Below, one piece after another: positions 1 through 8,560 of a stretch of DNA of 64,000 bases; the first letter of the stretch is position 1; every line of letters starts with the position of its first letter. The stretch comes from Pseudomonas panipatensis. Its GTDB lineage: Bacteria; Pseudomonadota; Gammaproteobacteria; Pseudomonadales; Pseudomonadaceae. The notes under the pieces are model-generated. The model was not told where the DNA came from. It made no database searches and saw only the letters and a program-made list of their open reading frames with translations. A program made the translations under genes and the position numbers. The stretch lies in the NCBI RefSeq assembly GCF_900099785.1, contig NZ_FNDS01000005.1, positions 310,001-374,000 of the forward strand. Reading direction: 5' to 3'.

Positions 1-1
1 C

Positions 2-277
2 CAGGATGCGGGGTTCTATCCGGTCAGCCTGGCCGATGCTCGCCGCGGCGATATGCTGGTGATGCAGATCGGCCGCGCCGCCCACCCGAACCACGCAGCC
101 ATCTACCTGGGCGGAGATTGGAGCATGGCCAGCGAGCCGGAGGCTCCTGCGTTGGGCGGCGCCGGGCCCTTCTTCATCCACCACCCCTACGAGCGTCTAT
201 CCAGCCGCGAGGTATTCGGCGGTCCTTGGCTAGAACGCACGCGCTTGGTGTTGCGGCACCGCGAGGCGCCGAAGTAG
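2..277 (+). CDS. Phage tail assembly protein K, C-terminal part (NlpC/P60 domain), partial
   Basis: The reading frame is open from base 2, so the gene begins left of the window; only about 91 C-terminal residues are present. The segment RRGDMLVMQIG followed by HPNHAAIYLGGDW matches the end of an NlpC/P60 peptidase domain, where the second conserved His lies in an HxxIYLGxG context. In lambda-like phages this domain forms the C-terminal half of tail assembly protein K, thought to process or open peptidoglycan during DNA injection. The downstream order (protein I, then J) supports the assignment. The N-terminal Mov34-type half and the catalytic Cys are outside the window and cannot be checked. 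Confidence 0.8.
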   Translation, partial: QDAGFYPVSLADARRGDMLVMQIGRAAHPNHAAIYLGGDWSMASEPEAPALGGAGPFFIHHPYERLSSREVFGGPWLERTRLVLRHREAPK

Positions 278-318
278 CGCTGTGCTACCCTCCGGCCGTT
301 GGCCTAAAGGAGGATGCC

Positions 319-741
319 ATGAAGAAATTGTTTGGCGCGCTGCTGTTGGTAGCAATGGCCGGGTGCTCAAGCTCCCCTGTATCGCTCAGTGAGGCGACAC
401 CTGCGCCGCGCGACAGAGTCTATGGAATGCAGATTCCAGATTCTGCACAGAGAGCTTCCATTACTTTTGTCCGCGACTCCGGGTACGTAGGCGGCGGCTG
501 CGATATGGGCATCTATGTGAACTCGAAGCTCGTTGCACGATTGCAGACCGGGGAAAAAGCGGCCATTGCAGTTCCTGCCGGCCAACTGATTGTTGGCGCT
601 GGCGGCGTTGGCGACGGACTTTGTGGGGCGAGCGCTTCGCGAAGAGAGCGCGACGTTACGATCAGTGCCGGCGAGTCGAAGAACTATCGAATATTTATCA
701 GCGGGTCGGGGGATGTAGACATCCTGCCGACAACGATGTGA
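319..741 (+). CDS. Small prophage lipoprotein (moron between tail genes K and I)
   Basis: This 140-aa protein starts with a lipoprotein signal peptide: MKK, a hydrophobic stretch, then the lipobox VAMAGC, so Cys20 would be the lipidated residue. The start is fixed by a strong Shine-Dalgarno AAAGGAGG at 306-313. After a Ser/Pro linker the mature domain (residues about 45-140) is probably beta-rich, with four Cys in total. A rho-independent terminator follows directly. Lambda-like tail clusters normally have K followed immediately by I, so this gene looks like an inserted moron. Small phage lipoproteins can act in superinfection exclusion by blocking outer-membrane receptors; that role is only an inference here. 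I do not recognise the domain. Confidence 0.75.
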   Translation: MKKLFGALLLVAMAGCSSSPVSLSEATPAPRDRVYGMQIPDSAQRASITFVRDSGYVGGGCDMGIYVNSKLVARLQTGEKAAIAVPAGQLIVGAGGVGDGLCGASASRRERDVTISAGESKNYRIFISGSGDVDILPTTM

Positions 742-744
742 CAA

Positions 745-771
745 GGCCGCCTTCGGGCGGCTTTTCTTTTC
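745..771 (+). terminator. Rho-independent terminator after the lipoprotein gene
   Basis: GCCGCC (746-751), loop TTCG, GGCGGC (756-761), then TTTTCTTTT. It lies between the lipoprotein stop codon and the ribosome binding site of the next tail gene. Confidence 0.8.
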
Positions 772-781
772 GGAGAGAATA

Positions 782-1381
782 ATGGCGACGATGACAACGG
801 TCAGGCTCTATGGCGTTCTTGGCCTTGAGTTCGGGCGCGTGCATCAGAGGCTTCTTGAGACTAACACTGCGCGCGAAGCCCTTGATGCATTGAAGTACAC
901 CATTGATGGTTTCGAGCGATTTATGAGTCGAGCAGAAGCCTTAGGCCTGACGTTCGCAGTCTTCCGCGGGAAGAAAAATCTATCTGCAGATGAGTTGGAT
1001 ATGGCTGGTGCGGAAGATATCCGCATTGCTCCGATCGTTATCGGCAGTAAGCGTGACGGAGTCTTTCAGACAATTCTTGGCGGAGCGCTGATTGCTGTCG
1101 GTGCCGCAATTTCCTACTTTTCCGCAGGCTCCCTGTCCGCTGTCGGAGCGGGGTTCATGCAGGCCGGCGCGGCCCTCGCCCTGGGCGGTGTTATCCAGAT
1201 GCTCAGCCCCCAGCCAAAGAGCCTCAAGAGCAGGCAGGACCCAGCCAACACCCCCAGCTATGCCTTCGGCGGACCAGTGAACACCATCGCCCAGGGTAAC
1301 CCGGTTGGCGTGCTCTACGGCCGCCGGCGTATCGGTGGCGCGATCATCTCCGCCGGCATCTACGCCGAAGACCAGATGTAG
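782..1381 (+). CDS. Phage tail assembly protein I (lambda gpI-like)
   Basis: A 199-aa protein with the layout of lambda tail assembly protein I. The N-terminal about 90 residues are a ubiquitin-like region (VRLYGVLGLEFGR...). Two hydrophobic glycine/alanine-rich stretches follow at about 98-140 (ILGGALIAVGAAI and GAGFMQAGAALALGGVI). The C-terminus ends in the family's typical SYAFGGPVNTIAQGNPVGVLYGRRRIGG motif (quoted here in pieces: SYAFGGP, NTIAQGNPVGVLYG). It is needed for tail tip assembly together with K and J. GGAGA about 7 bases upstream of ATG supports the start. A terminator follows, so J is probably read through or separately initiated. Confidence 0.85.
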   Translation: MATMTTVRLYGVLGLEFGRVHQRLLETNTAREALDALKYTIDGFERFMSRAEALGLTFAVFRGKKNLSADELDMAGAEDIRIAPIVIGSKRDGVFQTILGGALIAVGAAISYFSAGSLSAVGAGFMQAGAALALGGVIQMLSPQPKSLKSRQDPANTPSYAFGGPVNTIAQGNPVGVLYGRRRIGGAIISAGIYAEDQM

Positions 1382-1400
1382 CTACGCGGCAGTAACCACG

Positions 1401-1424
1401 GCCCGCCTAGAGCGGGCTTTTTTT
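1401..1424 (+). terminator. Rho-independent terminator between tail genes I and J
   Basis: GCCCGC (1401-1406), loop CTAGA, GCGGGC (1412-1417), followed by seven T. It falls between the stop of the tail I gene and the start of gene J. Confidence 0.75.
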
Positions 1425-1440
1425 CGCCTGAAGGAAACCC

Positions 1441-4400
1441 ATGACTGCGATGATCACTGGCCACAAGGGTGGCTCTAGCAATCCACGCACGCCCGTCGAG
1501 GCGCCGGATTCTGTCCAGTCGATCGCCCGTGCGAAGATCCTCCTCGCCTTGGGCGAAGGGGAGTTCGACGGCCTGGTGGGCGCCCGGGACATCTACCTGG
1601 ATGGAACCCCGCTGCAGGCCGCCGATGGCACGGAGAACTTCCCGGGCGTGAAATGGGAATTCCGCCCTGGATCGGTCGACCAGACCTACATCCAGGGTAT
1701 CCCCTCCATCGACAACGAGATCGCCGTGGGCGTTGTGCTCACCTCGGCAACTCCATGGGTGCGCGCTGTCTCGAATCTTCAGTTGTCGGCTGTTCGCGTT
1801 CGCCTGGGCTGGCCGGCGCTGCAGCAGCAGAAGGACAACGGCGACGTGGTCGGCTACACGATCGACTACGCCATCGACCTATCCACCAACGGCGGGGCCT
1901 ACCAGCAGGTGCTGACAGCATCTCTGAACGCCAAGACCACCACCCTGTACGAGCGGAGCCACCGCATTGACCTGCCCGCGGCGACCAGCGGCTGGCAGAT
2001 CCGCGTGCGCCGGTTGACCGCCAACCAGAACAACAACCGCATCGCTGACACTATGCAGGTCCAGGCGATCACTGAGGTGATCGACGCCAAGCTGCGCTAT
2101 CCGAACACAGCGCTACTCTACGTTGAGTTCGACGCCTCGCAGTTCCAGAGCATTCCACAGGTCAGCGTCGACGCAAACGGTCGGCGGGTGCAGGTTCCGG
2201 CCAACTACGACCCGGCGACCAGGACCTACGTCGGCGCGTGGGACGGCAGCTTCAAGCAGGCGTTCACCACCAACCCCGCGTGGCACTTCTACGACATCGT
2301 GCTGAACAAGCGCTTCGGCCTCGGCCGGCGCATCGACGCCACGATGCTCAACAAGTGGTCGCTGTACCGGATTGCCCAGTATTGCGACGTCCTGGTGTCG
2401 GACGGGAAGGGCGGCCAGGAGCCCCGATTTACCTGCAACATGTACATCCAGAGCCGTGCCGATGCCTGGCAGGTGCTGAGCGACATGGCGGCCATCTTCC
2501 GCGGCATGACCTACTGGAGCGGCTCCGAGTTGGTGGTGGACGCCGACATGCCGGAGGACGATGCCTATCGCTTCTCGCCCTCCAACGTAATCGGTGGCCG
2601 GTTCAGCTACACCTCGAGCAGCCACCGAGATCGCCACACCCTGGCCCTGGTGAACTGGGACAACCCTGCGAACAACTACCAGTCGGAGACCCGGCCGGTA
2701 CCCAACCTGCGCGCCCAGGCCCGCTACGGCATCGTGCCCCTGGAGATGACCGCAATCGGTTGTGTCTCGGCCAGCGAGGCTGATCGCCGCGGCCAATGGG
2801 CCCTTCTGACTGAGGAGCTGGAGAAGGATCAGGTTACGTTCCAGACCAGCATCGAGGCGCGCGGGCTGGGGCCGGGCAAGATCATCAGCGTGGCCGATCC
2901 CGTGCGCAGCGGCAAAGCCATTGGCGGCCGCATCATCGCTGTCTCCGCCAGGGTCGTGACTGTCGACCGTGACATCCAGGCCGTCCCCGGCGACCGGCTG
3001 CTGGTGAACCTGCCGAATGGAACCGCCGAAGCACGGACGATCCAGAGCGTGGCAGGCCGGCTGGTGACAGTGACGGCCAACTTCTCCCAGGCCCTACTGC
3101 CGCAGCTTCAATGGCAGCTCGAAAGCGACGGCCTGGCCGTGCAGCGGTTCCGCATCCTGAGCATCACTCGGCCGGCGCCGGGTATACACGAGATCACCGC
3201 GCTGCAGCACGTCGCCAGCAAGTTCGACGCGATCGACAACGGCACACGGATCGAGCTGCCGCCGATCACGGTAATTCCGCCTAGCGTGCAGGCGCCGCCG
3301 AGCAACATCCTGCTGACCAGCTCGGTATCGACTGCCCAGGGCCTGGCTGTCACCAAGATGACGATCAGTTGGGCTGCTGCTCCGAAGGCCGTTGGCTATG
3401 AGGTGCAGTGGCGGAAGGACTCAGGGAACTGGGTCAGCGTGCCCCGCACCGGCGGGCTCAGCGTCGACGTCGACGGCATCTACGCGGGCCGCTATCTGGC
3501 CCGCGTGCGCGCCCTGAGCGTCATGGACGTGGCTTCGGTGTGGGCGACTGGGGTTGATACTCAACTGAGCGGGAAGACTACTCCGCCGCCGGTGCTGGCG
3601 TTCCTGCGCACCACCTCTGGGCCCTGGAAGATCAAGCTCGACTGGGGATTCCCGGCGGGCGCCGAAGATACCGCCTTCACCGAACTGCAGCAGTCGACCA
3701 CGCCTGGCGGCAGCGAGCAGACGGCAACCGCGCTCGGCCTGTTCGCTTACCCGACGGACACGCACACGGTCATGCCAATGCCTGCCGGTGCGCGCCTGGC
3801 CTTCCGTGGCCGCCTGATCGACCGAACAGGCAACGTGGGCGCTTGGTCCGCGTGGGTGGATGGGATCACCTCGTCGGACGCGTCCGAATACAACGAGTTG
3901 ATCACCAAGGAGTACGTCGAGAGCGCGCTGGGGCAGGCGTTCTTCGATCAGATCGATCAGATTCAGGTCGATGTGGACCAGCTCATGGGGCAGTACTACG
4001 ACCCCGGGAAGGCCTACGCGAAGGGCGACATCATCAGGCAAGGGGATCGTCTGTACCAGGCCACGAAGGCGGTGCCGGTGAACACCCCTCCGCCGAACGT
4101 CGCTTACTGGATCGATGTCGGCCAGGCGGTTGAAAGCGCGAACGGACTTGCCCTACAGGTGCAGCAGAACTCTGCCGACATCCAGAGCCTGGACGGCAAG
4201 GTCACAGCCAGCGCGAGCCAGATGAGCGCCCTGGTTGCTGCCTACCGTAACGATAACGGCGAGGGTGAGCTGCAGGATGCCCTGCGTGGCGCGTCTTCTG
4301 TGGCGCAGATCGTGCGCGAGAGCCAAGTGAGGGCGACCGACAGCCAGGCCATGGCCAAGTCTGTCGAGCAGGTCTCTGCGTCAACGGCGACGAACACGGG

Positions 4401-4872
4401 CACGATCCAGCAGGTATCCCGAGTGCTCACTGATGTGAACACCGGCGTGCAGGCCATGTGGAGCGTGAAGCTGAGTGTTTCCCAAAACGGCCAGAAATAT
4501 GCGGCGGGGTTCCAGCTCGGCTTCGACGGTGGCACGACTCTGAGCACCATGGCCTTCCAGGCCGATCGGTTCCTGTTCTTCAACAGCTCCAGTGGCCAGA
4601 CCGTCGCGCCAGTGTCGATCGTCGGCGGCCAGATGTTCATCAACAGCGCCATGATCCAGGACGCGAGCATCACCAACGCCAAGATCGGCGACGTCATCCA
4701 GTCGAACGCTCTGGGCAGCAATGGCCAGCCCCTGTGGCAACTGAACAAGGCCGGTTCCTTCCTGCTGAACAGCGCAGGCGGAGGCGGGCGGATGCAGCTG
4801 ACGGCGGAAGCGTTGAAGGTGTTCGACGGCAATGGTGTGCGGCGCGTGCAACTCGGGAACCTTGACGCATGA
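1441..4872 (+). CDS. Phage host-specificity / central tail tip protein J
   Basis: A 1143-aa protein of the lambda gpJ family, the tail tip protein that contacts the host receptor and forms the baseplate hub. The N-terminus (ITGHKGGSSNPRTPVEAPDSVQSIA, read in parts) and WHFYDIVLNKRFGLG at about residue 280 are typical of the family. The middle (about 620-830) contains fibronectin type III-like repeats (PPSNILLTSS...TISWAAAPKAVGYEVQW). The last 250 residues form a coiled-coil/DUF1983-like part (QQNSADIQSL, SAGFQLGF region) ending in LKVFDGNGVRRVQLGNL. Length is close to lambda J (1132 aa). Start ATG has AAGGAAA upstream. The stop overlaps the next start by ATGA. Confidence 0.92.
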   Translation: MTAMITGHKGGSSNPRTPVEAPDSVQSIARAKILLALGEGEFDGLVGARDIYLDGTPLQAADGTENFPGVKWEFRPGSVDQTYIQGIPSIDNEIAVGVVLTSATPWVRAVSNLQLSAVRVRLGWPALQQQKDNGDVVGYTIDYAIDLSTNGGAYQQVLTASLNAKTTTLYERSHRIDLPAATSGWQIRVRRLTANQNNNRIADTMQVQAITEVIDAKLRYPNTALLYVEFDASQFQSIPQVSVDANGRRVQVPANYDPATRTYVGAWDGSFKQAFTTNPAWHFYDIVLNKRFGLGRRIDATMLNKWSLYRIAQYCDVLVSDGKGGQEPRFTCNMYIQSRADAWQVLSDMAAIFRGMTYWSGSELVVDADMPEDDAYRFSPSNVIGGRFSYTSSSHRDRHTLALVNWDNPANNYQSETRPVPNLRAQARYGIVPLEMTAIGCVSASEADRRGQWALLTEELEKDQVTFQTSIEARGLGPGKIISVADPVRSGKAIGGRIIAVSARVVTVDRDIQAVPGDRLLVNLPNGTAEARTIQSVAGRLVTVTANFSQALLPQLQWQLESDGLAVQRFRILSITRPAPGIHEITALQHVASKFDAIDNGTRIELPPITVIPPSVQAPPSNILLTSSVSTAQGLAVTKMTISWAAAPKAVGYEVQWRKDSGNWVSVPRTGGLSVDVDGIYAGRYLARVRALSVMDVASVWATGVDTQLSGKTTPPPVLAFLRTTSGPWKIKLDWGFPAGAEDTAFTELQQSTTPGGSEQTATALGLFAYPTDTHTVMPMPAGARLAFRGRLIDRTGNVGAWSAWVDGITSSDASEYNELITKEYVESALGQAFFDQIDQIQVDVDQLMGQYYDPGKAYAKGDIIRQGDRLYQATKAVPVNTPPPNVAYWIDVGQAVESANGLALQVQQNSADIQSLDGKVTASASQMSALVAAYRNDNGEGELQDALRGASSVAQIVRESQVRATDSQAMAKSVEQVSASTATNTGTIQQVSRVLTDVNTGVQAMWSVKLSVSQNGQKYAAGFQLGFDGGTTLSTMAFQADRFLFFNSSSGQTVAPVSIVGGQMFINSAMIQDASITNAKIGDVIQSNALGSNGQPLWQLNKAGSFLLNSAGGGGRMQLTAEALKVFDGNGVRRVQLGNLDA

Positions 4873-5162
4873 GTTACGGGCTGCAGGTCTTCGATGGCGG
4901 CGGTGGGGTTATTTTCGATAGCAACTCGTTCACCTGCCGCATGGTGTATCGGATAGAGATTCCCTACTCCACAAATTCTCAGAGCTTCGTGATTCCAGGG
5001 TTCGATTCCGCCAAGGGTGTCGTCTGGATCGACACTGCGTGGGCAGGCTCTGGCTTGACCTTCGCGCCCCGCTATTCGGTGTCCGGGAATACGGTGACAG
5101 TGCTCGCCAATACCCCACCGGCACCGGGTGTCAATTACCTGAACGCGGTGATGTTCTCATGA
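4869..5162 (+). CDS. Small tail-tip-associated protein
   Basis: A 97-aa protein translationally coupled to gene J (4-bp ATGA overlap) and to the next gene (again ATGA). It opens with MSYGLQVFDGGGGVIFDSN, a module that recurs in the next protein and resembles the last residues of J (LKVFDGNG). The rest is predicted beta-rich with no Cys cluster or membrane segment. Position between J and the fibre genes, as in many Pseudomonas siphoviruses, points to a virion tip or fibre-support role, but no function is known to me. Confidence 0.75.
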   Translation: MSYGLQVFDGGGGVIFDSNSFTCRMVYRIEIPYSTNSQSFVIPGFDSAKGVVWIDTAWAGSGLTFAPRYSVSGNTVTVLANTPPAPGVNYLNAVMFS

Positions 5163-5833
5163 CCTACGGTGCGTTTTTCGTGGGCAACTCAGGGCAGGTG
5201 CAGATCGACGATAACTACCCCTGCTACATGGAAGTTGCTGCCGGCAGCTATAACGGCTCGAGCGGAACGGTGACTGTTACCTACCCTGCGGCGGTGAATA
5301 GTCCGAACCCTCCGGCGATCTATGTCCGCCCCGACGGCGCTCACATCCTTCGCAACATCCGACACCTAGGAAGCGTCGGAAACTGGACCGGTTGGACCGC
5401 GACCCTTTACAGCGATAGCGGTTTCACTGGAATTGTCGCGAGCGGGCAATACAAGGTGGCGGCGCTGTACCTGCCGCGCACCGGCGGTTACGGAATGCAG
5501 GTATTCGACGCGATCGGCCGCCTGCTGTTCGACAGCAACCGGCAGGTGATCCGCATCATCAGCGGTGCGCAGACCTGGTCGAAGGTTGGCTACAACGGCA
5601 GCTACCTGGGCAACTGGACAACGGACACGTGGGGCAACCCTTACGTGGCAGGCTCCTATGTCCTGGCCAGTCACTTCATGGCCGCCTCGTTTGAAGGGTC
5701 AACCTCTGCCGAAATGGGGGTGGGCTTCATCGATGGCGCATCCAAAGCTCAGATCAATGCATTCGCGCAGCGCGCCGGCCGAGGCCTGCCTGCGATCGCG
5801 TCACTTAACTGGCCGCTGGTCATGGTGAATTAA
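5159..5833 (+). CDS. Tail-tip/fibre-associated protein with internal FDSN module
   Basis: A 224-aa protein. I place the start at ATG 5159, overlapping the previous stop as ATGA, because sequence upstream in the same frame is the shadow of the preceding gene. The N-terminal half (MTYGAFFVGNSGQVQIDDNY) looks like a diverged copy of the module found at about residues 109-125 (YGMQVFDAIGRLLFDSN), which is also the opening of the previous protein. The remainder is Gly/Ser-rich and beta-like. It is probably a structural tip protein. No enzymatic motif is visible. Confidence 0.75.
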   Translation: MTYGAFFVGNSGQVQIDDNYPCYMEVAAGSYNGSSGTVTVTYPAAVNSPNPPAIYVRPDGAHILRNIRHLGSVGNWTGWTATLYSDSGFTGIVASGQYKVAALYLPRTGGYGMQVFDAIGRLLFDSNRQVIRIISGAQTWSKVGYNGSYLGNWTTDTWGNPYVAGSYVLASHFMAASFEGSTSAEMGVGFIDGASKAQINAFAQRAGRGLPAIASLNWPLVMVN

Positions 5834-5842
5834 GGAGGGGAT

Positions 5843-6985
5843 ATGCCCTGGTATTCAACTGGCACCGTTTCGGTGGCCACTAACAGTCCGACGGTCACGG
5901 GCTCTGGCACAAATTTCTCGGCGAACGCGCGAGTAGGGGATGCCTTCCGCGGGCCTGATGGCTTCTGGTACGAGGTGACAAACGTGGCCAGTGCCACGGT
6001 GCTCTCGATCAAGCCCAACTACCAGTCGGGCCCCAATGGGGCGGGGGCCTATGCCATTGCTCCGATGCAGGGCTATGTCAAGGACTCTGCCGATGCGCTT
6101 CGGGCATTCGTCAACCAGTATGGAAGCCAACTGGCCAGCCTGGGGGCCTGGTCGACAGCTCCGACTGCCGCTGATGCGCGAAACGCGCTGGGCCTCGGTT
6201 CTGCAGCTACTGCGGCTGTAGGGACCGCGGCAGGAAACCTCTTGGCAGTGGGCAGTTTCGGGTTTGCTGCTCCGGCGGGGGCGGCTCCTGTTCTGACCGA
6301 CCTGTTCAACATGAACGGCAGAACCCTCGAAATGGGGATGTACGCCCCGATCAATGGCTCTCGCACCCCCGGTGCGCAAACCGATTACGGCATCGCCCTT
6401 GGCTTGAAGGCCAGCACCAACGAATGGCGGCACATCCTTCAGTTTTCGGCGCAGGGCGATGTTTATGACTTGTCCATCACGAACCCCTCCACTGGCGGCG
6501 GGTGGAAGGTCGCGAAGTTCTACACCACCCTGAACACCACCATGGCATCGAATGGCGTGCTTTCTGCGGCATCACCCATTGTACGGATCGCCGATGTTGA
6601 GCTGAGCGAGCGGACGGACCTCAAGGAAGGCACATTCGAATCGGCTGGCCCGTGGGGCGTGGCGAACGGTGAGGCGCGCGGCATAGAGGTTTCCCGGCTC
6701 GACGTGGGCATCTACCAGATCACGGGGGCAAACGGCCTGGCCGCTGAGGGATGGCGGACGCTTGATCCGTGCTCGCCCGACGGAGGGCGCCCGCTCGGCA
6801 TTACTGAAAGCGAAGTCCAAGGCGGCACCGTGACGATCAAGCTCTACAAGCAGCGGTGGATGCTCAATGAAGACGGCGAGATGGTCCTCGTGAAGGGAGC
6901 GCCGATGGATGTTCCGCTCAATAGCTGGATCGACGTGCGCCTGGACATGCCACCACCACCTGAACCCATCGTCGCTATCGAATAG
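5843..6985 (+). CDS. Phage tail fibre protein
   Basis: A 380-aa protein. Its N-terminus (MPWYSTGTVSVATNSPTVTG) is the widespread attachment domain seen at the start of phage fibre proteins, with GAYAIAPMQGYVKDSADALRAFV at about 70-92. An Ala-rich linker follows (LGLGSAATAAVGTAAGN). The C-terminal 120 residues (TESEVQGGTVTIKLYKQRW, then PLNSWIDVRLDMP) match the shared C-terminal part of Pseudomonas prophage fibres. It would bind the host surface. AAGGAGGGGAT upstream of ATG supports the start. A strong terminator directly follows the stop, closing the structural operon. Confidence 0.82.
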   Translation: MPWYSTGTVSVATNSPTVTGSGTNFSANARVGDAFRGPDGFWYEVTNVASATVLSIKPNYQSGPNGAGAYAIAPMQGYVKDSADALRAFVNQYGSQLASLGAWSTAPTAADARNALGLGSAATAAVGTAAGNLLAVGSFGFAAPAGAAPVLTDLFNMNGRTLEMGMYAPINGSRTPGAQTDYGIALGLKASTNEWRHILQFSAQGDVYDLSITNPSTGGGWKVAKFYTTLNTTMASNGVLSAASPIVRIADVELSERTDLKEGTFESAGPWGVANGEARGIEVSRLDVGIYQITGANGLAAEGWRTLDPCSPDGGRPLGITESEVQGGTVTIKLYKQRWMLNEDGEMVLVKGAPMDVPLNSWIDVRLDMPPPPEPIVAIE

Positions 6986-7008
6986 CCCGCCATCTGGCGG
7001 GCTTTTTT
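6985..7008 (+). terminator. Rho-independent terminator closing the tail operon
   Basis: GCCCGCC (6985-6991), loop ATCT, GGCGGGC (6996-7002), then six T. It begins at the last base of the fibre gene's stop codon. Confidence 0.85.
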
Positions 7009-7024
7009 ATTCCAGGAGAAAACC

Positions 7025-7438
7025 ATGGCCCAAGACCGTGATGTAGATGTGCTCGCGCGCACTCTGTGGGGTGAAGCGCGGGGTGAGGGGGCGGCCGGCA
7101 TGGTCGCCGTCGGCTGGACGATCCGCAATCGCGCTGCGCGCCCTGGCTGGTGGGGACGGGATATCGTCAGCGTCTGCCAGGCGCAATGGCAGTTCAGTTG
7201 CTGGAACAAGAACGACCCGAACTACCCGTACCTGTCCGGCGCGAAGCAGATCCCGGCAGGCGAGTACCTGAAGGCCCGCGAGGCCGCGCTGGCGGTGATC
7301 AGCGGCGCCCAGCCGGACCCGACCGGCGGCGCCACCCACTACTACGCCACCACCATGGCTAAGCCGCCGGCCTGGGCGGCGCAGGCGAAGCGCACGGCCA
7401 CCATTGGCCGGCACGTGTTCTTCCGCGACGTCCCGTAG
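7025..7438 (+). CDS. Endolysin, SleB-like cell wall hydrolase
   Basis: A 137-aa protein with the cell wall hydrolase SleB (Hydrolase_2) pattern: LARTLWGEARGEGAAGMVAVGWTIRNRA (read as LARTLWGEARGEG, then VAVGWTIRNR), where the Glu in WGEARGE is the expected catalytic residue (about position 17). WQFSCWNKND and GATHYYATT, both typical of the family, follow. It would cut the peptidoglycan at lysis. No signal peptide is seen, so export should need a holin, which is not evident in the window and may lie to the left. Followed within 10 bases by the spanin genes. SD CAGGAGAAAACC. Confidence 0.88.
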   Translation: MAQDRDVDVLARTLWGEARGEGAAGMVAVGWTIRNRAARPGWWGRDIVSVCQAQWQFSCWNKNDPNYPYLSGAKQIPAGEYLKAREAALAVISGAQPDPTGGATHYYATTMAKPPAWAAQAKRTATIGRHVFFRDVP

Positions 7439-7447
7439 GAGCGAACT

Positions 7448-7822
7448 ATGCAGAACTTTCCATGGAAAGCGGCCAGCCTGGTGCTGGCCGCACTGCTGCT
7501 GGTGGCCGCTGGTGCTGGCCTTGGGGTATGGCTGGCCGTGGGGCACTACCGGCCCCAGCTTGACCAGGCGGGCCAGGACCTGGCCACCTGTCGCTCCGCC
7601 CGGGGCAACCTCGAGGCGCTCGTGGGGGACCAGAACACGGCCATCGCCGGCCTGGCCGATCAGGCCGAGCAGCGCCAGGCGAAGGCCGCCCAGGCCGTGG
7701 CCAATGCTCAGCAGCAGGCTGATCAGCACTATGCCGCGGCGCAGCGCCTGCAGCAGGAGCACGCCGATGGCGAGCCGGCCCAGGTGGCCTCCGACATCAT
7801 CGACAAGGAGTTAGGTCTATGA
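7448..7822 (+). CDS. Rz-like i-spanin (inner membrane spanin)
   Basis: A 124-aa protein with a short N-terminal cytoplasmic tail, one membrane segment (about residues 9-33, ASLVLAALLLVAAGAGLG) and a long Ala/Gln-rich coiled coil (about 50-110), the architecture of lambda Rz. It would span the periplasm and pair with the outer-membrane o-spanin to fuse the membranes at the last step of lysis. The stop overlaps the start of the next gene by 4 bases. Function is assigned from architecture and position; the primary sequence is not strongly diagnostic. Confidence 0.75.
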   Translation: MQNFPWKAASLVLAALLLVAAGAGLGVWLAVGHYRPQLDQAGQDLATCRSARGNLEALVGDQNTAIAGLADQAEQRQAKAAQAVANAQQQADQHYAAAQRLQQEHADGEPAQVASDIIDKELGL

Positions 7823-8079
7823 GAGCGATCTGGTTGGGGATGGTGTTCGCGCTGGCAGGATGCGTGGCCAGGCAAGAAGCCGAGCCGCGAACGGTGCGCG
7901 TGGAGGTTCCGGTTGCTGTTCCCTGCCGGACTCCGGCGGTGCAGGAACCAGCTTGGGCCACGGCAATGCTGAAGAAGGGCGACACCTTGCAGGTGAAAGT
8001 GCGGGCGCTGCTGGCCGAGCGGCAGCAGCATCTGGGCTACGAGGCGCAGCTGGTCACGGCGGTGCAGGCGTGCCAGTAG
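7819..8079 (+). CDS. Rz1-like o-spanin lipoprotein
   Basis: An 86-aa protein with a lipoprotein signal: MRAIWLGMVFALAGC, so Cys15 is the lipidation site. A short proline-containing periplasmic part follows, with two further Cys (VPCRTP and the C-terminal VQACQ). It overlaps the i-spanin gene by ATGA, as expected for a two-component spanin pair arranged in tandem. It would anchor in the inner leaflet of the outer membrane and bind the i-spanin coiled coil. Confidence 0.78.
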   Translation: MRAIWLGMVFALAGCVARQEAEPRTVRVEVPVAVPCRTPAVQEPAWATAMLKKGDTLQVKVRALLAERQQHLGYEAQLVTAVQACQ

Positions 8080-8095
8080 CCTGCACCAGGGTTAC

Positions 8096-8413
8096 TTACT
8101 GCTCGAAGGTATTGCAGCTTTCCCCCGTGGCAGAGAAGTACGTGTCATACATGTCTGCTGATACAAAGCCGCGCAAGAAGCTAAATGCAAGACGTCCGCC
8201 ATCAAGCTGGGTTACGTAGATGTTTCTCGCGACGTGATAGTCCCTATTACCCACATCCTTACGGACGAGATACGTTACCTTTCCGTCCATCTGGCACTGA
8301 ATGCCGAAGTCCTTAGCGTCAGAACCAGGGACCAACAGCTGCATCGGCGCCGCTGCTACGGAAAGAGCTGTGAAGGAGAGGACTGCGGTTGTCATCGCGA
8401 GCAAGGCTTTCAT
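8096..8413 (-). CDS. Small secreted protein of unknown function
   Basis: A 105-aa protein on the opposite strand to the lysis genes. Residues 1-22 form a signal peptide (MKALLAMTTAVLSFTALSVAAA). The mature part has two Cys (GIQCQMD and GESCNTF near the C-terminus), which could form one disulphide in the periplasm. It converges with the spanin genes and is transcribed independently, so it looks like a lysogenic-conversion (moron) gene. I do not recognise the family. Confidence 0.65.
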   Translation of the reverse strand: MKALLAMTTAVLSFTALSVAAAPMQLLVPGSDAKDFGIQCQMDGKVTYLVRKDVGNRDYHVARNIYVTQLDGGRLAFSFLRGFVSADMYDTYFSATGESCNTFEQ

Positions 8414-8560
8414 TGGTGGAGCGTTCCTTGGGTGATTGCGTTACGCCATATACTAAACCTTGACGCTGGCAATTTGACATACCAGCGGTTCGCCCTTCTT
8501 TCTCGTGTTCTGCCATAGCCTTACACTCTGGCGATTTGGAGTTGCCCATGGAGGGCTCGG

